A DNA stretch of 64,000 nt from Roseburia sp. 499 (GCF_001940225.2 NZ_CP135164.1:1240001-1304000), one strand, 5' to 3'; shown: positions 9,029 through 16,357, counted from the first letter of the stretch. The notes: a model not told the origin generated them from the sequence alone. A program made the numbers and translations.

Positions 9029-10184
9029 AAAGATGGGATTATTTAAGAGAAAGAAAAAGGTAGAACCAGTCGAAGAAGTAGTGGAAAATAATGGATTGGT
9101 AAAAGAGGAAAAGAAAGAAACGCGCCATGTAGTTATGGAATATTGTGAACAGATTATGGAGGCTGCAAAAGACTTAGAGGAGAAAAAAAGGGAATATCGG
9201 GTGGTGACTGATTATCTGACTGATATCCAGATTATAGAGGAGCTTCCGGAACCGGATATGAAAAAAATTCAGGAGTCAGCACAGCAGGTTCAGAATCTGA
9301 GCGAGACAAGAGATATTTATCGAAAGAAGGTAAAGACTATTTCAGATGCACAGTTTGCTCAGATGGAGCAGTTGGAAGATGAGGTGCCGGATGCAGTTCG
9401 TAGGTTAAAAACCAATGAGGCATATCAAGCTGCGGTAAAACGAGACATGCAATATCTGGAAGGGGAAAAGAATGAGTGGCATATTCATCAGGAAACGATG
9501 GAACGTGAATATCATATATTGCGACGTGTACTGTATGGAATTGCAGCAGTATTTGTAGTGGCGATAATTGCTATTCTTGTGTTGTCACAGGTGATTCGCT
9601 TAGACATTCAGACTCCGTTTTTGATTGCAGTACTGATTGCGGGCGGTGCAGGTGGTGGCGTGTTCTGGAGAATGCAGAATGATGAACGGGAAGTTAAGAA
9701 GGCCCAGGCAAGTATAAACCGTGCAATTACATTGTTGAATGGTGTGAAGTTGAAATATGTGAATATTACTAATGCAGTAGACTATGCTTGCGAAAAGTAT
9801 CATGTACACAATTCTAATGAGTTGAATTATATTTGGGAGCAGTATTTAGAAGCCATAAAAGAGCGAGAAAAGTATCAGCGTACGAATGAAGACTTAGAGT
9901 ATTTCAGTAGTAGATTAATTCGTGACCTTCATGCATATCACTTGTATGATGCAAAAATCTGGGTTCATCAGACACAGGCTTTGCTGGACAAGAAGGAAAT
10001 GGTAGAAGTAAAGCATGAACTTTTGGTAAGAAGACAGAAGTTGAGAGACAGAATTGACATGCAGATAGACAGTATTCAAGGTGCTAAGGGAGAAATAGAA
10101 AAGCTCATAAAAGACTACGGACAGCATGAAGCAGAGATACGGGAGGTATTAAGTTCTCTGGATAAGATATGCGGAGTAGCATAG
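9021..10184 (+). CDS. Membrane-anchored coiled-coil protein of the cassette
   Basis: A 387-residue protein with a very basic N-terminus (GLFKRKKK), a charged coiled coil (about 30-165), two adjacent transmembrane helices (170-192 and 198-217, the second containing GGAGGG) and a second long coiled coil (220-385). Both coils should face the cytoplasm, making a hairpin anchor. A GTG at 9021 overlaps the previous gene; an ATG at 9033 is an alternative start. As the only membrane protein of the four it could tether the others to the membrane. Family not recognised. Confidence 0.78.
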   Translation: MSEKMGLFKRKKKVEPVEEVVENNGLVKEEKKETRHVVMEYCEQIMEAAKDLEEKKREYRVVTDYLTDIQIIEELPEPDMKKIQESAQQVQNLSETRDIYRKKVKTISDAQFAQMEQLEDEVPDAVRRLKTNEAYQAAVKRDMQYLEGEKNEWHIHQETMEREYHILRRVLYGIAAVFVVAIIAILVLSQVIRLDIQTPFLIAVLIAGGAGGGVFWRMQNDEREVKKAQASINRAITLLNGVKLKYVNITNAVDYACEKYHVHNSNELNYIWEQYLEAIKEREKYQRTNEDLEYFSSRLIRDLHAYHLYDAKIWVHQTQALLDKKEMVEVKHELLVRRQKLRDRIDMQIDSIQGAKGEIEKLIKDYGQHEAEIREVLSSLDKICGVA

Positions 10185-10195
10185 AAAATAAATAT

Positions 10196-10256
10196 AAAGT
10201 CCTTGTAGGAATGGAAGAACCTTTGGGTTCGGAAAGTTCTACAGGGACTTTTTTTT
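10196..10256 (+). terminator. Terminator of the four-gene cassette
   Basis: Arms AAAGTCCTTGTAGGA (10196-10210) and TCTACAGGGACTTT (10238-10251) pair with one G-T and one end mismatch and run into eight T residues. An inner GAACC/GGTTC hairpin sits in the loop. It isolates the cassette from the phosphate-storage genes downstream. Confidence 0.85.
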
Positions 10257-10272
10257 GAAAGTTTTTAGAAGA

Positions 10273-10315
10273 CCATCACATAACCATCACTTAAAAACTT
10301 TACAATAATTTTACA
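10273..10315 (+). promoter_or_regulatory. Pho-box-like tandem direct repeats
   Basis: Two pairs of direct repeats, each with an 11-bp period: CCATCAC at 10273 and 10284, and TTTACA at 10299 and 10310. Seven bases plus a four-base AT spacer is the geometry of PhoB boxes, and TTTACA-N5-TTTACA resembles PhoP boxes of Firmicutes. The site lies 25 bases before the start of a polyphosphate polymerase, a plausible Pho target. Which regulator binds is inference. Confidence 0.6.
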
Positions 10316-10339
10316 TTCAAGGAGAAAGGAGTTGGAAAA

Positions 10340-11047
10340 GTGATACAGAAAGTATTTAATCGTTATGAAAAGAAGTATCTACTGACAGAACAGGAATATT
10401 GTGCCATAAGAAAAAGGCTGGAAGAATATATGGAAGAAGACCAGTATGGATTACATACCATTCGCAATATATATTATGATACTGCAGATGATGAGTTGAT
10501 ACGTACTTCTCTGGAAAAACCAAAATATAAGGAAAAATTCCGGGTACGCTGTTATGGAGAAACGGATGCAGAGAGTAATTATTTTCTGGAAATCAAAAAG
10601 AAATACAAAGGCGTTGTTAATAAGCGAAGGATTGTTATGAAGCCGGAAGAAGCGAAGGCATATCTGGAGCAAGGACAAAAGCCGAAAGAACAGTCACAGA
10701 TTTTTAAGGAAGTAGATTATGTGTGGAATCGTTATCAGTTGATGCCGAAAGTATATCTTGCCTATGACAGGATTGCATTATTTGGAAAAGAAGACCCGGA
10801 GTTCTGGGTAACCTTTGACCAGAATATTCGAAGTCGTGACTTTGCATTGAATTTAGAAAATGATGCAGAGACCACAAAACTGTTGGAGGATGGATATTAT
10901 CTCATGGAGGTAAAGATATCGAATGCCATGCCGTTGTGGTTCGTGAAAATTTTAACGGAACTTAGAATTCACAGTACATCTTTTTCCAAGTATGGAAATG
11001 TATATCGTAAAAGTTTAGAAGAAAATGGAGGACGAAAAGTATGTTAG
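10340..11047 (+). CDS. VTC-domain polyphosphate polymerase
   Basis: A 235-residue protein of the VTC/CYTH tunnel-fold family, the catalytic part of the eukaryotic VTC complex that makes polyphosphate from ATP. Conserved basic and acidic strands are visible: RYEKKYLL (8-15), NIYYDTAD, KEKFRVRCYG, FLEIKKKYKGVVNKRR, KVYLAYDR and LMEVKISNAMPLWF. The start is a GTG with AAGGAG upstream. The stop overlaps the start of the DUF4956 gene by 7 bases. No signal peptide or membrane segment is present, so the enzyme is cytoplasmic and probably docks on the neighbouring membrane protein. The reaction in bacteria is assumed from the family. Confidence 0.88.
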   Translation: MIQKVFNRYEKKYLLTEQEYCAIRKRLEEYMEEDQYGLHTIRNIYYDTADDELIRTSLEKPKYKEKFRVRCYGETDAESNYFLEIKKKYKGVVNKRRIVMKPEEAKAYLEQGQKPKEQSQIFKEVDYVWNRYQLMPKVYLAYDRIALFGKEDPEFWVTFDQNIRSRDFALNLENDAETTKLLEDGYYLMEVKISNAMPLWFVKILTELRIHSTSFSKYGNVYRKSLEENGGRKVC

Positions 11048-11685
11048 AAGCAATATGGAACGCATTTTTTTATGCAGTAATCGCAGGAGTATTGGGAGTG
11101 GTTATCTCCCTGACTTATATGAAGACGGGAAAGGTATCAAAAAATTTTGCAAGAACATTGATTATTTTACCGATTCTGGTATGTGTAGTTATTACTATGG
11201 TAAACGGTAATCTGGGAACCTCTGTGGCAATTGTAGGAGCATTTAGTTTGATTCGTTTCCGCTCCCTACAGGGAAGCTCGAGGGACATTGCATTTATCTT
11301 TTTTGCTATGACAGCAGGACTTACCTGCAGTATGGGATATCTTCTTTTTGCAGTAGCAGTAACTGTTTTGGTATGTGTGATTTTGTTTGTATTGCAGCTT
11401 GTTCATTATGGAGAGAAAAAAACAGAGGAAAAGGATTTACGGATTACCATACCGGAAAATCTGGATTATACCAATATATTTAATGAGATTTTTGAACACT
11501 ATACCAAGGGATATAAGTTACTCCAGGTAAAAACCACCAATATGGGAAGCCTATATGAATTACGGTATCATACCACATTAAAGGATGAGGCGCAGGAGAA
11601 GGAATTTCTGGATGCTTTGCGGGTTAGAAATGGAAATCTTACTGTGATTTTGGGAAGAACAGATATGGAAGAGGAGGAATTATAA
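11041..11685 (+). CDS. DUF4956 membrane protein
   Basis: A 214-residue protein with four hydrophobic segments in its first 125 residues and a soluble C-terminal part of about 85 residues. The stretch VGAFSLIRFRSLQGSSRDIA (about 72-91) is the family hallmark between membrane helices. DUF4956 proteins nearly always accompany VTC-domain genes and are thought to be the membrane partner. Its coupling to the polymerase (7-base overlap) and to the lipoprotein gene that follows (shared base) supports a single complex. The precise role is unknown. Confidence 0.87.
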   Translation: MLEAIWNAFFYAVIAGVLGVVISLTYMKTGKVSKNFARTLIILPILVCVVITMVNGNLGTSVAIVGAFSLIRFRSLQGSSRDIAFIFFAMTAGLTCSMGYLLFAVAVTVLVCVILFVLQLVHYGEKKTEEKDLRITIPENLDYTNIFNEIFEHYTKGYKLLQVKTTNMGSLYELRYHTTLKDEAQEKEFLDALRVRNGNLTVILGRTDMEEEEL

Positions 11686-13280
11686 TGAAAAGAAAATATT
11701 TAAAACGGCTGGGGATATGTTTTCTTAGTGCCGTTTTAGTAATGGGAATGACTGGATGTGGTAAGAACAAAGAAAGTAATACGGAGTCTGGAACAGAAGA
11801 AGAACAGCAGAATACAGAAATGCAGCAGGGCAGAGGAATGGAAAACCAATTAACGGAAGAGGAATTGGCAACTTATGAAGAAGCAGATGGAATAGAAATA
11901 GAGGAATTAGAGCTAAAAACAGATTGGGAAGAAAAGGCGGAGATTTCTCTGGGAGATACTGTTACAGTGAATGGAACAGGAGCAGAAGTATCTGATGATA
12001 ATACAGTGCTTATTACAGAGGGCGGTTCTTATTCGATTTCCGGTGAGTTATCTGACGGAATGATTCAGGTAGATACAGAGGATGCTGTAAAGCTGGTGTT
12101 GGCAGGGACTAACATTACAAATGCAGATGGTTCTGCAATTTATGTAAAAGCGGCAGAAGTATGTTATATAGAAACAAAAGTGGGAACAGAAAATGTGCTT
12201 TCTGATGGAGAAAGCTATGTAGATACAGAAGAGATGAAAGCAACCGTGTTTTCAAATGACAGACTGGTTATGTTGGGCGAAGGAATACTTACGGTAAATG
12301 GAAATTATAAGCATGCTGTCAGCAGTGATGATGAAGTATATGTAGTAAGTGGAAATTATGAGCTTACTGCAGTGAAGGATGGAATTCATGCAAGTAACTG
12401 GATTAATGTGGAAAATGGAAGCATTAATATGGAAGTCACAGATGATGGAATGCAAAGTGAAGGTCCGATTGCTGTGAATGGCGGAGCAATTACTATTGCA
12501 GCAGATGGAAAAGGAATTACTGCCTATGGAGACCTTACGGTAAATGAAGGAACTATTAGCATCAGTAAGTGTGAGGAAGGATTAGAAAGCAAAAATGACT
12601 TGACCATTAATGGAGGAACTACAGAAATAAACGGAAGTGATGATGGTCTGAATGCCAGAAGTTCTATTACGATTAATGGCGGAACGTTGTATGCAGAAAT
12701 AACAGCAGGAGATGCGTTGGATTCCAATGGAACGATGATTATTAATGGCGGATTGGTATTGGCATTTGGAGCACAGGAACCAGAGGGCGGTATTGATTGT
12801 GATATGAATGAAATTCAAATCAATGGCGGAACAGTAATCGGTACCGGTGGAACCAATAGTGCACCTTCGGAAACAGAAAGTAGTCAGATATCGGTACTTT
12901 TAGGAAGTGCATCCAAGGGTGATGTGATAGGAATTCTGGATAATGAAGGAAACACCGTTTTTGCCTTTGAGGCACCGGGGGACTATAGTAATATGTTGTT
13001 GTCTACAGGAACGATTTCTTCTGATACAGATTATGTAGTTTATACCGGAGGAACTGTGAATGGGGAACGTTATCATGGATATTATCAAGACGGTGTTTAC
13101 AATGGTGGAACAGAATCTGTTTCTTTTACCACAGACAGTATGGTAGTAAGTGCCGGTGGAACATCCAATAGTATGGGCGGCGGTCCTCAAGGTGGTATGC
13201 AAAAAGGCGGTATGCCACAGGGTGGAAAAATGCCGCAGAACGGTGAAAAACCAGAAAATGGAGAAACAGTAGAAAATTAA
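11685..13280 (+). CDS. Cthe_2159-like beta-helix lipoprotein
   Basis: A 531-residue exported lipoprotein: a basic, hydrophobic signal (1-24) ends in MTGC with Cys25. After a Glu-rich linker, residues about 85-400 carry repeated strands with 'INGG' or 'VNGG' turns (for example TINGGTTEINGSDDG, SITINGGTLYAEI), typical of a right-handed parallel beta-helix. This matches the polysaccharide-binding Cthe_2159 family. The tail (490-531) is Gly/Met/Gln-rich and disordered. It is the third gene of the VTC-DUF4956 operon. A link between polyphosphate synthesis and cell-surface polysaccharide or metal binding is suggested by gene order only. Confidence 0.85.
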   Translation: MKRKYLKRLGICFLSAVLVMGMTGCGKNKESNTESGTEEEQQNTEMQQGRGMENQLTEEELATYEEADGIEIEELELKTDWEEKAEISLGDTVTVNGTGAEVSDDNTVLITEGGSYSISGELSDGMIQVDTEDAVKLVLAGTNITNADGSAIYVKAAEVCYIETKVGTENVLSDGESYVDTEEMKATVFSNDRLVMLGEGILTVNGNYKHAVSSDDEVYVVSGNYELTAVKDGIHASNWINVENGSINMEVTDDGMQSEGPIAVNGGAITIAADGKGITAYGDLTVNEGTISISKCEEGLESKNDLTINGGTTEINGSDDGLNARSSITINGGTLYAEITAGDALDSNGTMIINGGLVLAFGAQEPEGGIDCDMNEIQINGGTVIGTGGTNSAPSETESSQISVLLGSASKGDVIGILDNEGNTVFAFEAPGDYSNMLLSTGTISSDTDYVVYTGGTVNGERYHGYYQDGVYNGGTESVSFTTDSMVVSAGGTSNSMGGGPQGGMQKGGMPQGGKMPQNGEKPENGETVEN

Positions 13281-13355
13281 GAGTGGAATGGCAAAAAAAT
13301 AAATGATATAATAGGAATAATAATGCTAATCTAAAATAGTAGAAAGGATATTGTT

Positions 13356-13379
13356 ATGAAATTGAAACGTTTGCTCTAG
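13356..13379 (+). other. Putative 7-residue leader ORF
   Basis: ATG with AAAGGA seven bases upstream encodes MKLKRLL and stops at TAG. Two hairpin possibilities follow directly: GCTCCA (13379-13384) with TGGAGC (13411-13416), and ATGCGG (13384-13389) with CCGCAT (13430-13435). They share one base and would be mutually exclusive, as in attenuation leaders. No ligand or antibiotic can be assigned. Confidence 0.4.
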
Positions 13380-13462
13380 CTCCATGCGGTTCTTGTATTG
13401 GCAATGCGTGTGGAGCGTAAAAAGTGTTGCCGCATTTCATTACTGAATGATACAGAATCCGC

Positions 13463-13482
13463 ATTCTAATAAAAATTAGAAT
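13463..13482 (+). promoter_or_regulatory. Hairpin immediately upstream of a ribosome site
   Basis: A perfect 8-bp inverted repeat, ATTCTAAT and ATTAGAAT around AAAA, ends directly before the TAAGGAG of the next gene. It could modulate translation start or be bound as an operator. Confidence 0.45.
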
Positions 13483-13498
13483 TAAGGAGTGGTTCAGA

Positions 13499-13768
13499 GT
13501 GAAATATGAAAATGCAGATAATATTTTTCCAGAGAAATTGCTGATTGAAATCAGACGATTTATGCCGGAAGGGTATGTATATATTTCTCCCAAAGGTGGT
13601 CGTAAGGAATGGGGAAGTGTTTCGGGGCAAAAATCAGAATTGGAAAAAAGGAACACTGAAATATATGAGGAATATCATGCCGGTAAAAGTGTTGATACAA
13701 TTTCAGAAGAAAGGTACTTATCTAAAAGTTCTATTTATAGAATATTGAAACAATTTGAATATATGTGA
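13499..13768 (+). CDS. CD3324-like small HTH protein
   Basis: An 89-residue protein starting at GTG with AAGGAG nine bases upstream. Residues 5-35 (NADNIFPEKLLIEIRRFMPEG) and VYIS resemble the small 'CD3324 family' of Clostridia. The C-terminal half (IYEEYHAGKSVDTISEERYL, then SKSSIYRILKQF) is a clear helix-turn-helix, so it probably binds DNA or acts as a Mor-like activator. It is monocistronic with its own terminator and has an unusually long structured 5' leader. Targets unknown. Confidence 0.7.
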   Translation: MKYENADNIFPEKLLIEIRRFMPEGYVYISPKGGRKEWGSVSGQKSELEKRNTEIYEEYHAGKSVDTISEERYLSKSSIYRILKQFEYM

Positions 13769-13770
13769 TG

Positions 13771-13801
13771 AAAAGCCACAGTTTCGGACTGTGGCTTTTT
13801 A
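13771..13801 (+). terminator. Intrinsic terminator
   Basis: AAAAGCCACAG and CTGTGGCTTTTT form an 11-bp stem with a 7-base loop, followed by T residues, directly after the HTH gene. Confidence 0.9.
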
Positions 13802-13944
13802 CATTATAGGAAGTTGCTTTGCACTCTTTATTCTCGAGAATGATACAAAGAATTTTCAGTAGCGGAAACAGTTGCTTTTTGTGATATGATTTATACATGA
13901 CAGACAACTTTGTTTCTAACAGAGAGAAGGTAAGGAGGTTTATT

Positions 13945-14706
13945 ATGCTATATCAGAATATATTAGATGAGATTGTGAATAAAAGTAAGCAAATTTTTGA
14001 GGATGAGCTTGTGGGGATATATCTACATGGTTCCATGGCAATGGGATGTTTTAATCCAGAGAAAAGTGATATTGATTTAATCATTGTAATTAGAAATAAT
14101 ATCACAGATAATCAAAAATTAAAGTTTATGGATAATGTGGTGGAGTTGAATAGAATAGCTCCAAGCAAAGGAATTGAAGTAAGTATTGTCAAGGAAGAAT
14201 ACTGCAAAAAATTTATTTATCCCACACCTTTTGAATTACATTTTTCAAATGCACATTTGCAGTGGTTTATAGATAAACCAATAGATTATGTTCAAAAAAT
14301 GAATGGCACAGATAAGGATTTGGCTGCACATTTCAAAATCATAAAGAAATATGGAATTGTATTATATGGGGCAGAGATAAACGAAGTATTTGATGATGTA
14401 CCAAGAAAAGATTACATTGATAGTATTTTGTGTGATATTGAGGGAGCGAAAGAGGAAATATTAGAAGAACCTGTGTACATGATTTTGAATTTAAGCAGAG
14501 TGGCAGCTTTTCTCAAAAATGATTTAATTATTTCTAAAAAACAGGGAGGAGAATGGGCATTACAAAACATTTCAGCGCAATACAAATCTTTAATCTCAAA
14601 TGCAATACAAAGTTATTCCCTTGGAACTGAAATGAATATAGATAAAATGGAAGCACAAAAATTTGCTGATTATATGTTGCAGATGATAAGGGATATACTA
14701 GATTAA
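13945..14706 (+). CDS. Aminoglycoside adenylyltransferase-like nucleotidyltransferase (DUF4111 type)
   Basis: A 253-residue protein. The polymerase-beta-type catalytic motif is GSMAMGCFNPEKSDIDL (about 28-44): GS followed by the Asp-X-Asp pair that binds metal and ATP. The C-terminal half is helical, as in ANT(9)/ANT(3'')-type enzymes (VYMILNLSRVAAFL; GGEWAL). The ATG at 13945 is chosen because AAGGAGG lies seven bases upstream; an in-frame ATG at 13897 has no such site. Family members modify aminoglycosides or unknown substrates, so resistance activity is only a possibility. Monocistronic. Confidence 0.82.
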   Translation: MLYQNILDEIVNKSKQIFEDELVGIYLHGSMAMGCFNPEKSDIDLIIVIRNNITDNQKLKFMDNVVELNRIAPSKGIEVSIVKEEYCKKFIYPTPFELHFSNAHLQWFIDKPIDYVQKMNGTDKDLAAHFKIIKKYGIVLYGAEINEVFDDVPRKDYIDSILCDIEGAKEEILEEPVYMILNLSRVAAFLKNDLIISKKQGGEWALQNISAQYKSLISNAIQSYSLGTEMNIDKMEAQKFADYMLQMIRDILD

Positions 14707-14712
14707 AAAATG

Positions 14713-14742
14713 AACAAGCCACCGGCTAAGCCGGTGGTTGTT
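14713..14742. terminator. Bidirectional terminator
   Basis: AACAAGCCACCGGC and GCCGGTGGTTGTT form a GC-rich stem with a TAA loop. It lies between the convergent nucleotidyltransferase and cotJC genes and can serve both. Confidence 0.8.
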
Positions 14743-14755
14743 ATCTGAAAAGTTA

Positions 14756-15355
14756 TTATCTACAATCAAATTCCGGATTGGCAGCATAAAAGTTCTTAGA
14801 ATCAAGCTGGTCCTGAACAATACGAAGTCCTTCTCCAAAACGCTGGAAGTGCACGATTTCGCGAGCACGCAGGAAGCGGATTGGGTCAGCAACCTCTTGG
14901 TCTTTTACCAGACGTAAGATGTTGTCATAGGTGGTGCGGGCTTTTTGTTCCGCAGCCAAGTCTTCAAACAAGTCTGTAATTGGATCTCCCTTAGATTGGA
15001 ATTCACAGGCATTAAACGGAATTCCACCGGCTGCCTGAGGCCAGAGTGCCAACGTGTGGTCTACATAATATTTGTCGAAGCCAGAGGCCTTGATTTCTTC
15101 CGGCGATAGGTTTTTCGTCAATTGATAGACAATAGCGGAAATCATCTCCATATGGGCTAATTCTTCTGTGCCAATATCAGTAAGTAAACCAGCTACTTCC
15201 TTGTATGGCATAGTGTAACGCTGAGATAGATAACGCATAGAAGCAGCCAGTTCGCCGTCCGGTCCACCGAACTGACTAATGATAACCTGTGCCATCTGCG
15301 GGTTGGTCTGGGTAATATTGACCGGATATTGCAGACGTTTTTCATAATTCCACAT
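14756..15355 (-). CDS. cotJC: Spore coat protein CotJC (manganese catalase-like)
   Basis: A 199-residue ferritin-fold protein related to non-heme manganese catalases. MWNYEKRLQYPV at the N-terminus is the family start. Metal-ligand helices contain GPDGELAASMRYLSQR and IGTEELAHMEMISA (ExxH). The ATG at 15355 is preferred over an upstream one (15403) because GGAAGGAGG precedes it, and it overlaps the TAA of cotJB by one base. Third gene of the cotJABC operon; CotJC is placed in the inner spore coat in Bacillus and Clostridia. Expression is expected in the mother cell during sporulation. Confidence 0.94.
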   Translation of the reverse strand: MWNYEKRLQYPVNITQTNPQMAQVIISQFGGPDGELAASMRYLSQRYTMPYKEVAGLLTDIGTEELAHMEMISAIVYQLTKNLSPEEIKASGFDKYYVDHTLALWPQAAGGIPFNACEFQSKGDPITDLFEDLAAEQKARTTYDNILRLVKDQEVADPIRFLRAREIVHFQRFGEGLRIVQDQLDSKNFYAANPEFDCR

Positions 15356-15621
15356 TAGCAGTAACCTCCTTCCCATGGCATTGGCTGGGTAGACCAGAGC
15401 CATTTTTGATCCGGCATGGCAGTGTCAATAGTTAGTGGACCATAGAGTTGTTCATATTCTGCCAGAGCTCTGGTACGCACTTCACGGAAGTGATTAAAGT
15501 AGGAGATGGCATTCTGGTCCATCGGATGAGTATCCAGATAAAGGGTAATATCATTTACTGCAAAACTGACCATATTAATCCACTGGAATAATTTTATCTG
15601 TTCCATTTGATTTCCTCTCAT
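15355..15621 (-). CDS. cotJB: Spore coat protein CotJB
   Basis: An 88-residue protein matching CotJB throughout, with the hallmark segments LFQWINMVSFAVNDITLYLD (10-29) and YFNHFREVRTRAL. It overlaps cotJA by four bases and cotJC by one, so the three proteins are translationally coupled. CotJB is needed with CotJA for assembly of CotJC into the coat. An alternative start at Met6 is possible. Confidence 0.94.
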   Translation of the reverse strand: MRGNQMEQIKLFQWINMVSFAVNDITLYLDTHPMDQNAISYFNHFREVRTRALAEYEQLYGPLTIDTAMPDQKWLWSTQPMPWEGGYC

Positions 15622-15917
15622 CTCGGACAGCCCCCTTTCCCATAAAATGGTTTATTTAATTCAGGGAAAATCGTGCCATATTGAAACGCTTTGTCTGGTT
15701 CGTAAACATCCTGAAAACATTGCCATGGAACGTAAGCCATACCAACCGGCAGATGTGCCAGAGGATCATTTCGCATGTTACCACAAGGCTGGGACATGGA
15801 ACAGTCCGGCATAGAGCGAGTGGACATAGGACGAGAAGGCATAGAGCGAGCCGGCATAGGGCGAGTGGGGGCATTGCAGCCACATTCTCTTTCAGGTGTA
15901 TGATTGCAACTATCCAT
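15618..15917 (-). CDS. cotJA: Spore coat protein CotJA with an Arg-Ser-Met-Pro repeat tract
   Basis: A 99-residue protein. The conserved part is LAHLPVGMAYVPWQCFQDVY (about 53-72) and FPELNKPFYGKGGC at the end. Residues about 16-41 are an insertion of short repeats (PMPARSMPSRPMSTRSMPD) between Cys-rich segments, unlike the short N-terminus of most CotJA. The start MDSCNHTPEREC at 15917 has AAAGGA upstream; the longer reading (to 16031) would add an implausible hydrophobic leader. First gene of the operon, divergent from feoAB. Confidence 0.9.
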   Translation of the reverse strand: MDSCNHTPERECGCNAPTRPMPARSMPSRPMSTRSMPDCSMSQPCGNMRNDPLAHLPVGMAYVPWQCFQDVYEPDKAFQYGTIFPELNKPFYGKGGCPR

Positions 15918-15975
15918 AATAAGAATCCTTTCAAAAATTAGTTTTATTATAAAATATGAAAGATGGTAAAATGTG

Positions 15976-16037
15976 TTATCAATGCATAAAAAGATAGTGG
16001 TATGTATTTTATTTTTATGCATAAAGCACATTGATAA
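15976..16037. repeat. Nested inverted repeats between cotJ and feo
   Basis: Two perfect inverted repeats overlap: ATGCATAAAAA (15982-15992) with TTTTTATGCAT (16012-16022), and TTATCAATG (15976-15984) with CATTGATAA (16029-16037). The second right arm overlaps the Fur box and the -35 of feoA. The structure lies between two divergent operons and may be an operator or an insulating hairpin. Confidence 0.6.
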
Positions 16038-16059
16038 TGATTCTCATTTATAATATAAT
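16031..16059 (+). promoter_or_regulatory. feoAB promoter with Fur box
   Basis: TTGATA (16031-16036) and TATAAT (16054-16059) are 17 bases apart. TGATAATGATTCTCA at 16032-16046 matches the 7-1-7 Fur consensus TGATAATNATTATCA at all but one of the defined positions and covers the -35 and spacer. Iron-replete Fur should therefore shut off iron uptake. Confidence 0.85.
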
Positions 16060-16105
16060 TAAAAATAGAAAAATAACCACGATTGTAATGATGAGGAAGA
16101 GATTT

Positions 16106-16357
16106 ATGACAATTTTAGAAGGAACAGTTCGAGAAAGTTATATTGTGACAGATATTCAAATGGAAGAAAACATTATGAGGCGTTTGGAGGCATTGGGAAT
16201 TAATAGTGGTACACATTTAAAATTGATGAACCGTAAGAAAAATGGAACGGTAATTATTAAGGTGCGGGGAACTCGATGGGCAGTAGGAAAAGATATTGCA
16301 GAAGGAATTGAAGTAACGAAGGAAGGAATGGAGGAAAATGTCCATGGAAACCATTAG
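16106..16357 (+). CDS. feoA: Ferrous iron transport protein A
   Basis: An 83-residue SH3-like cytoplasmic protein. MRRLEALGINSGTHLKLMNR and the turn 'GTVIIKVRGTRWAVGKDIAEGI' match FeoA, which modulates FeoB. The ATG at 16106 follows a GAGGAAGAG ribosome site; the reading frame is open further upstream to 16031, but that would run through the promoter. It overlaps feoB by 20 bases, so coupling is tight. Expression should follow iron through the Fur box upstream. Confidence 0.92.
   Translation: MTILEGTVRESYIVTDIQMEENIMRRLEALGINSGTHLKLMNRKKNGTVIIKVRGTRWAVGKDIAEGIEVTKEGMEENVHGNH

Noticed and set aside
10196..10256. T-box or riboswitch upstream of the VTC gene, suggested by nested hairpins
   Set aside because: The stem plus T-tract directly after the cassette is explained by a simple terminator, and no T-box or riboswitch core was recognised.
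13354..13656. A 100-codon minus-strand frame across the leader of the small HTH gene
   Set aside because: It overlaps the HTH coding frame and has no plausible ribosome site; the plus-strand gene has GTG with AAGGAG and family similarity.
15918..15975. A sigma-E promoter for cotJA
   Set aside because: Expected from biology, but no pair of -35/-10 motifs with proper spacing could be pointed to with confidence.
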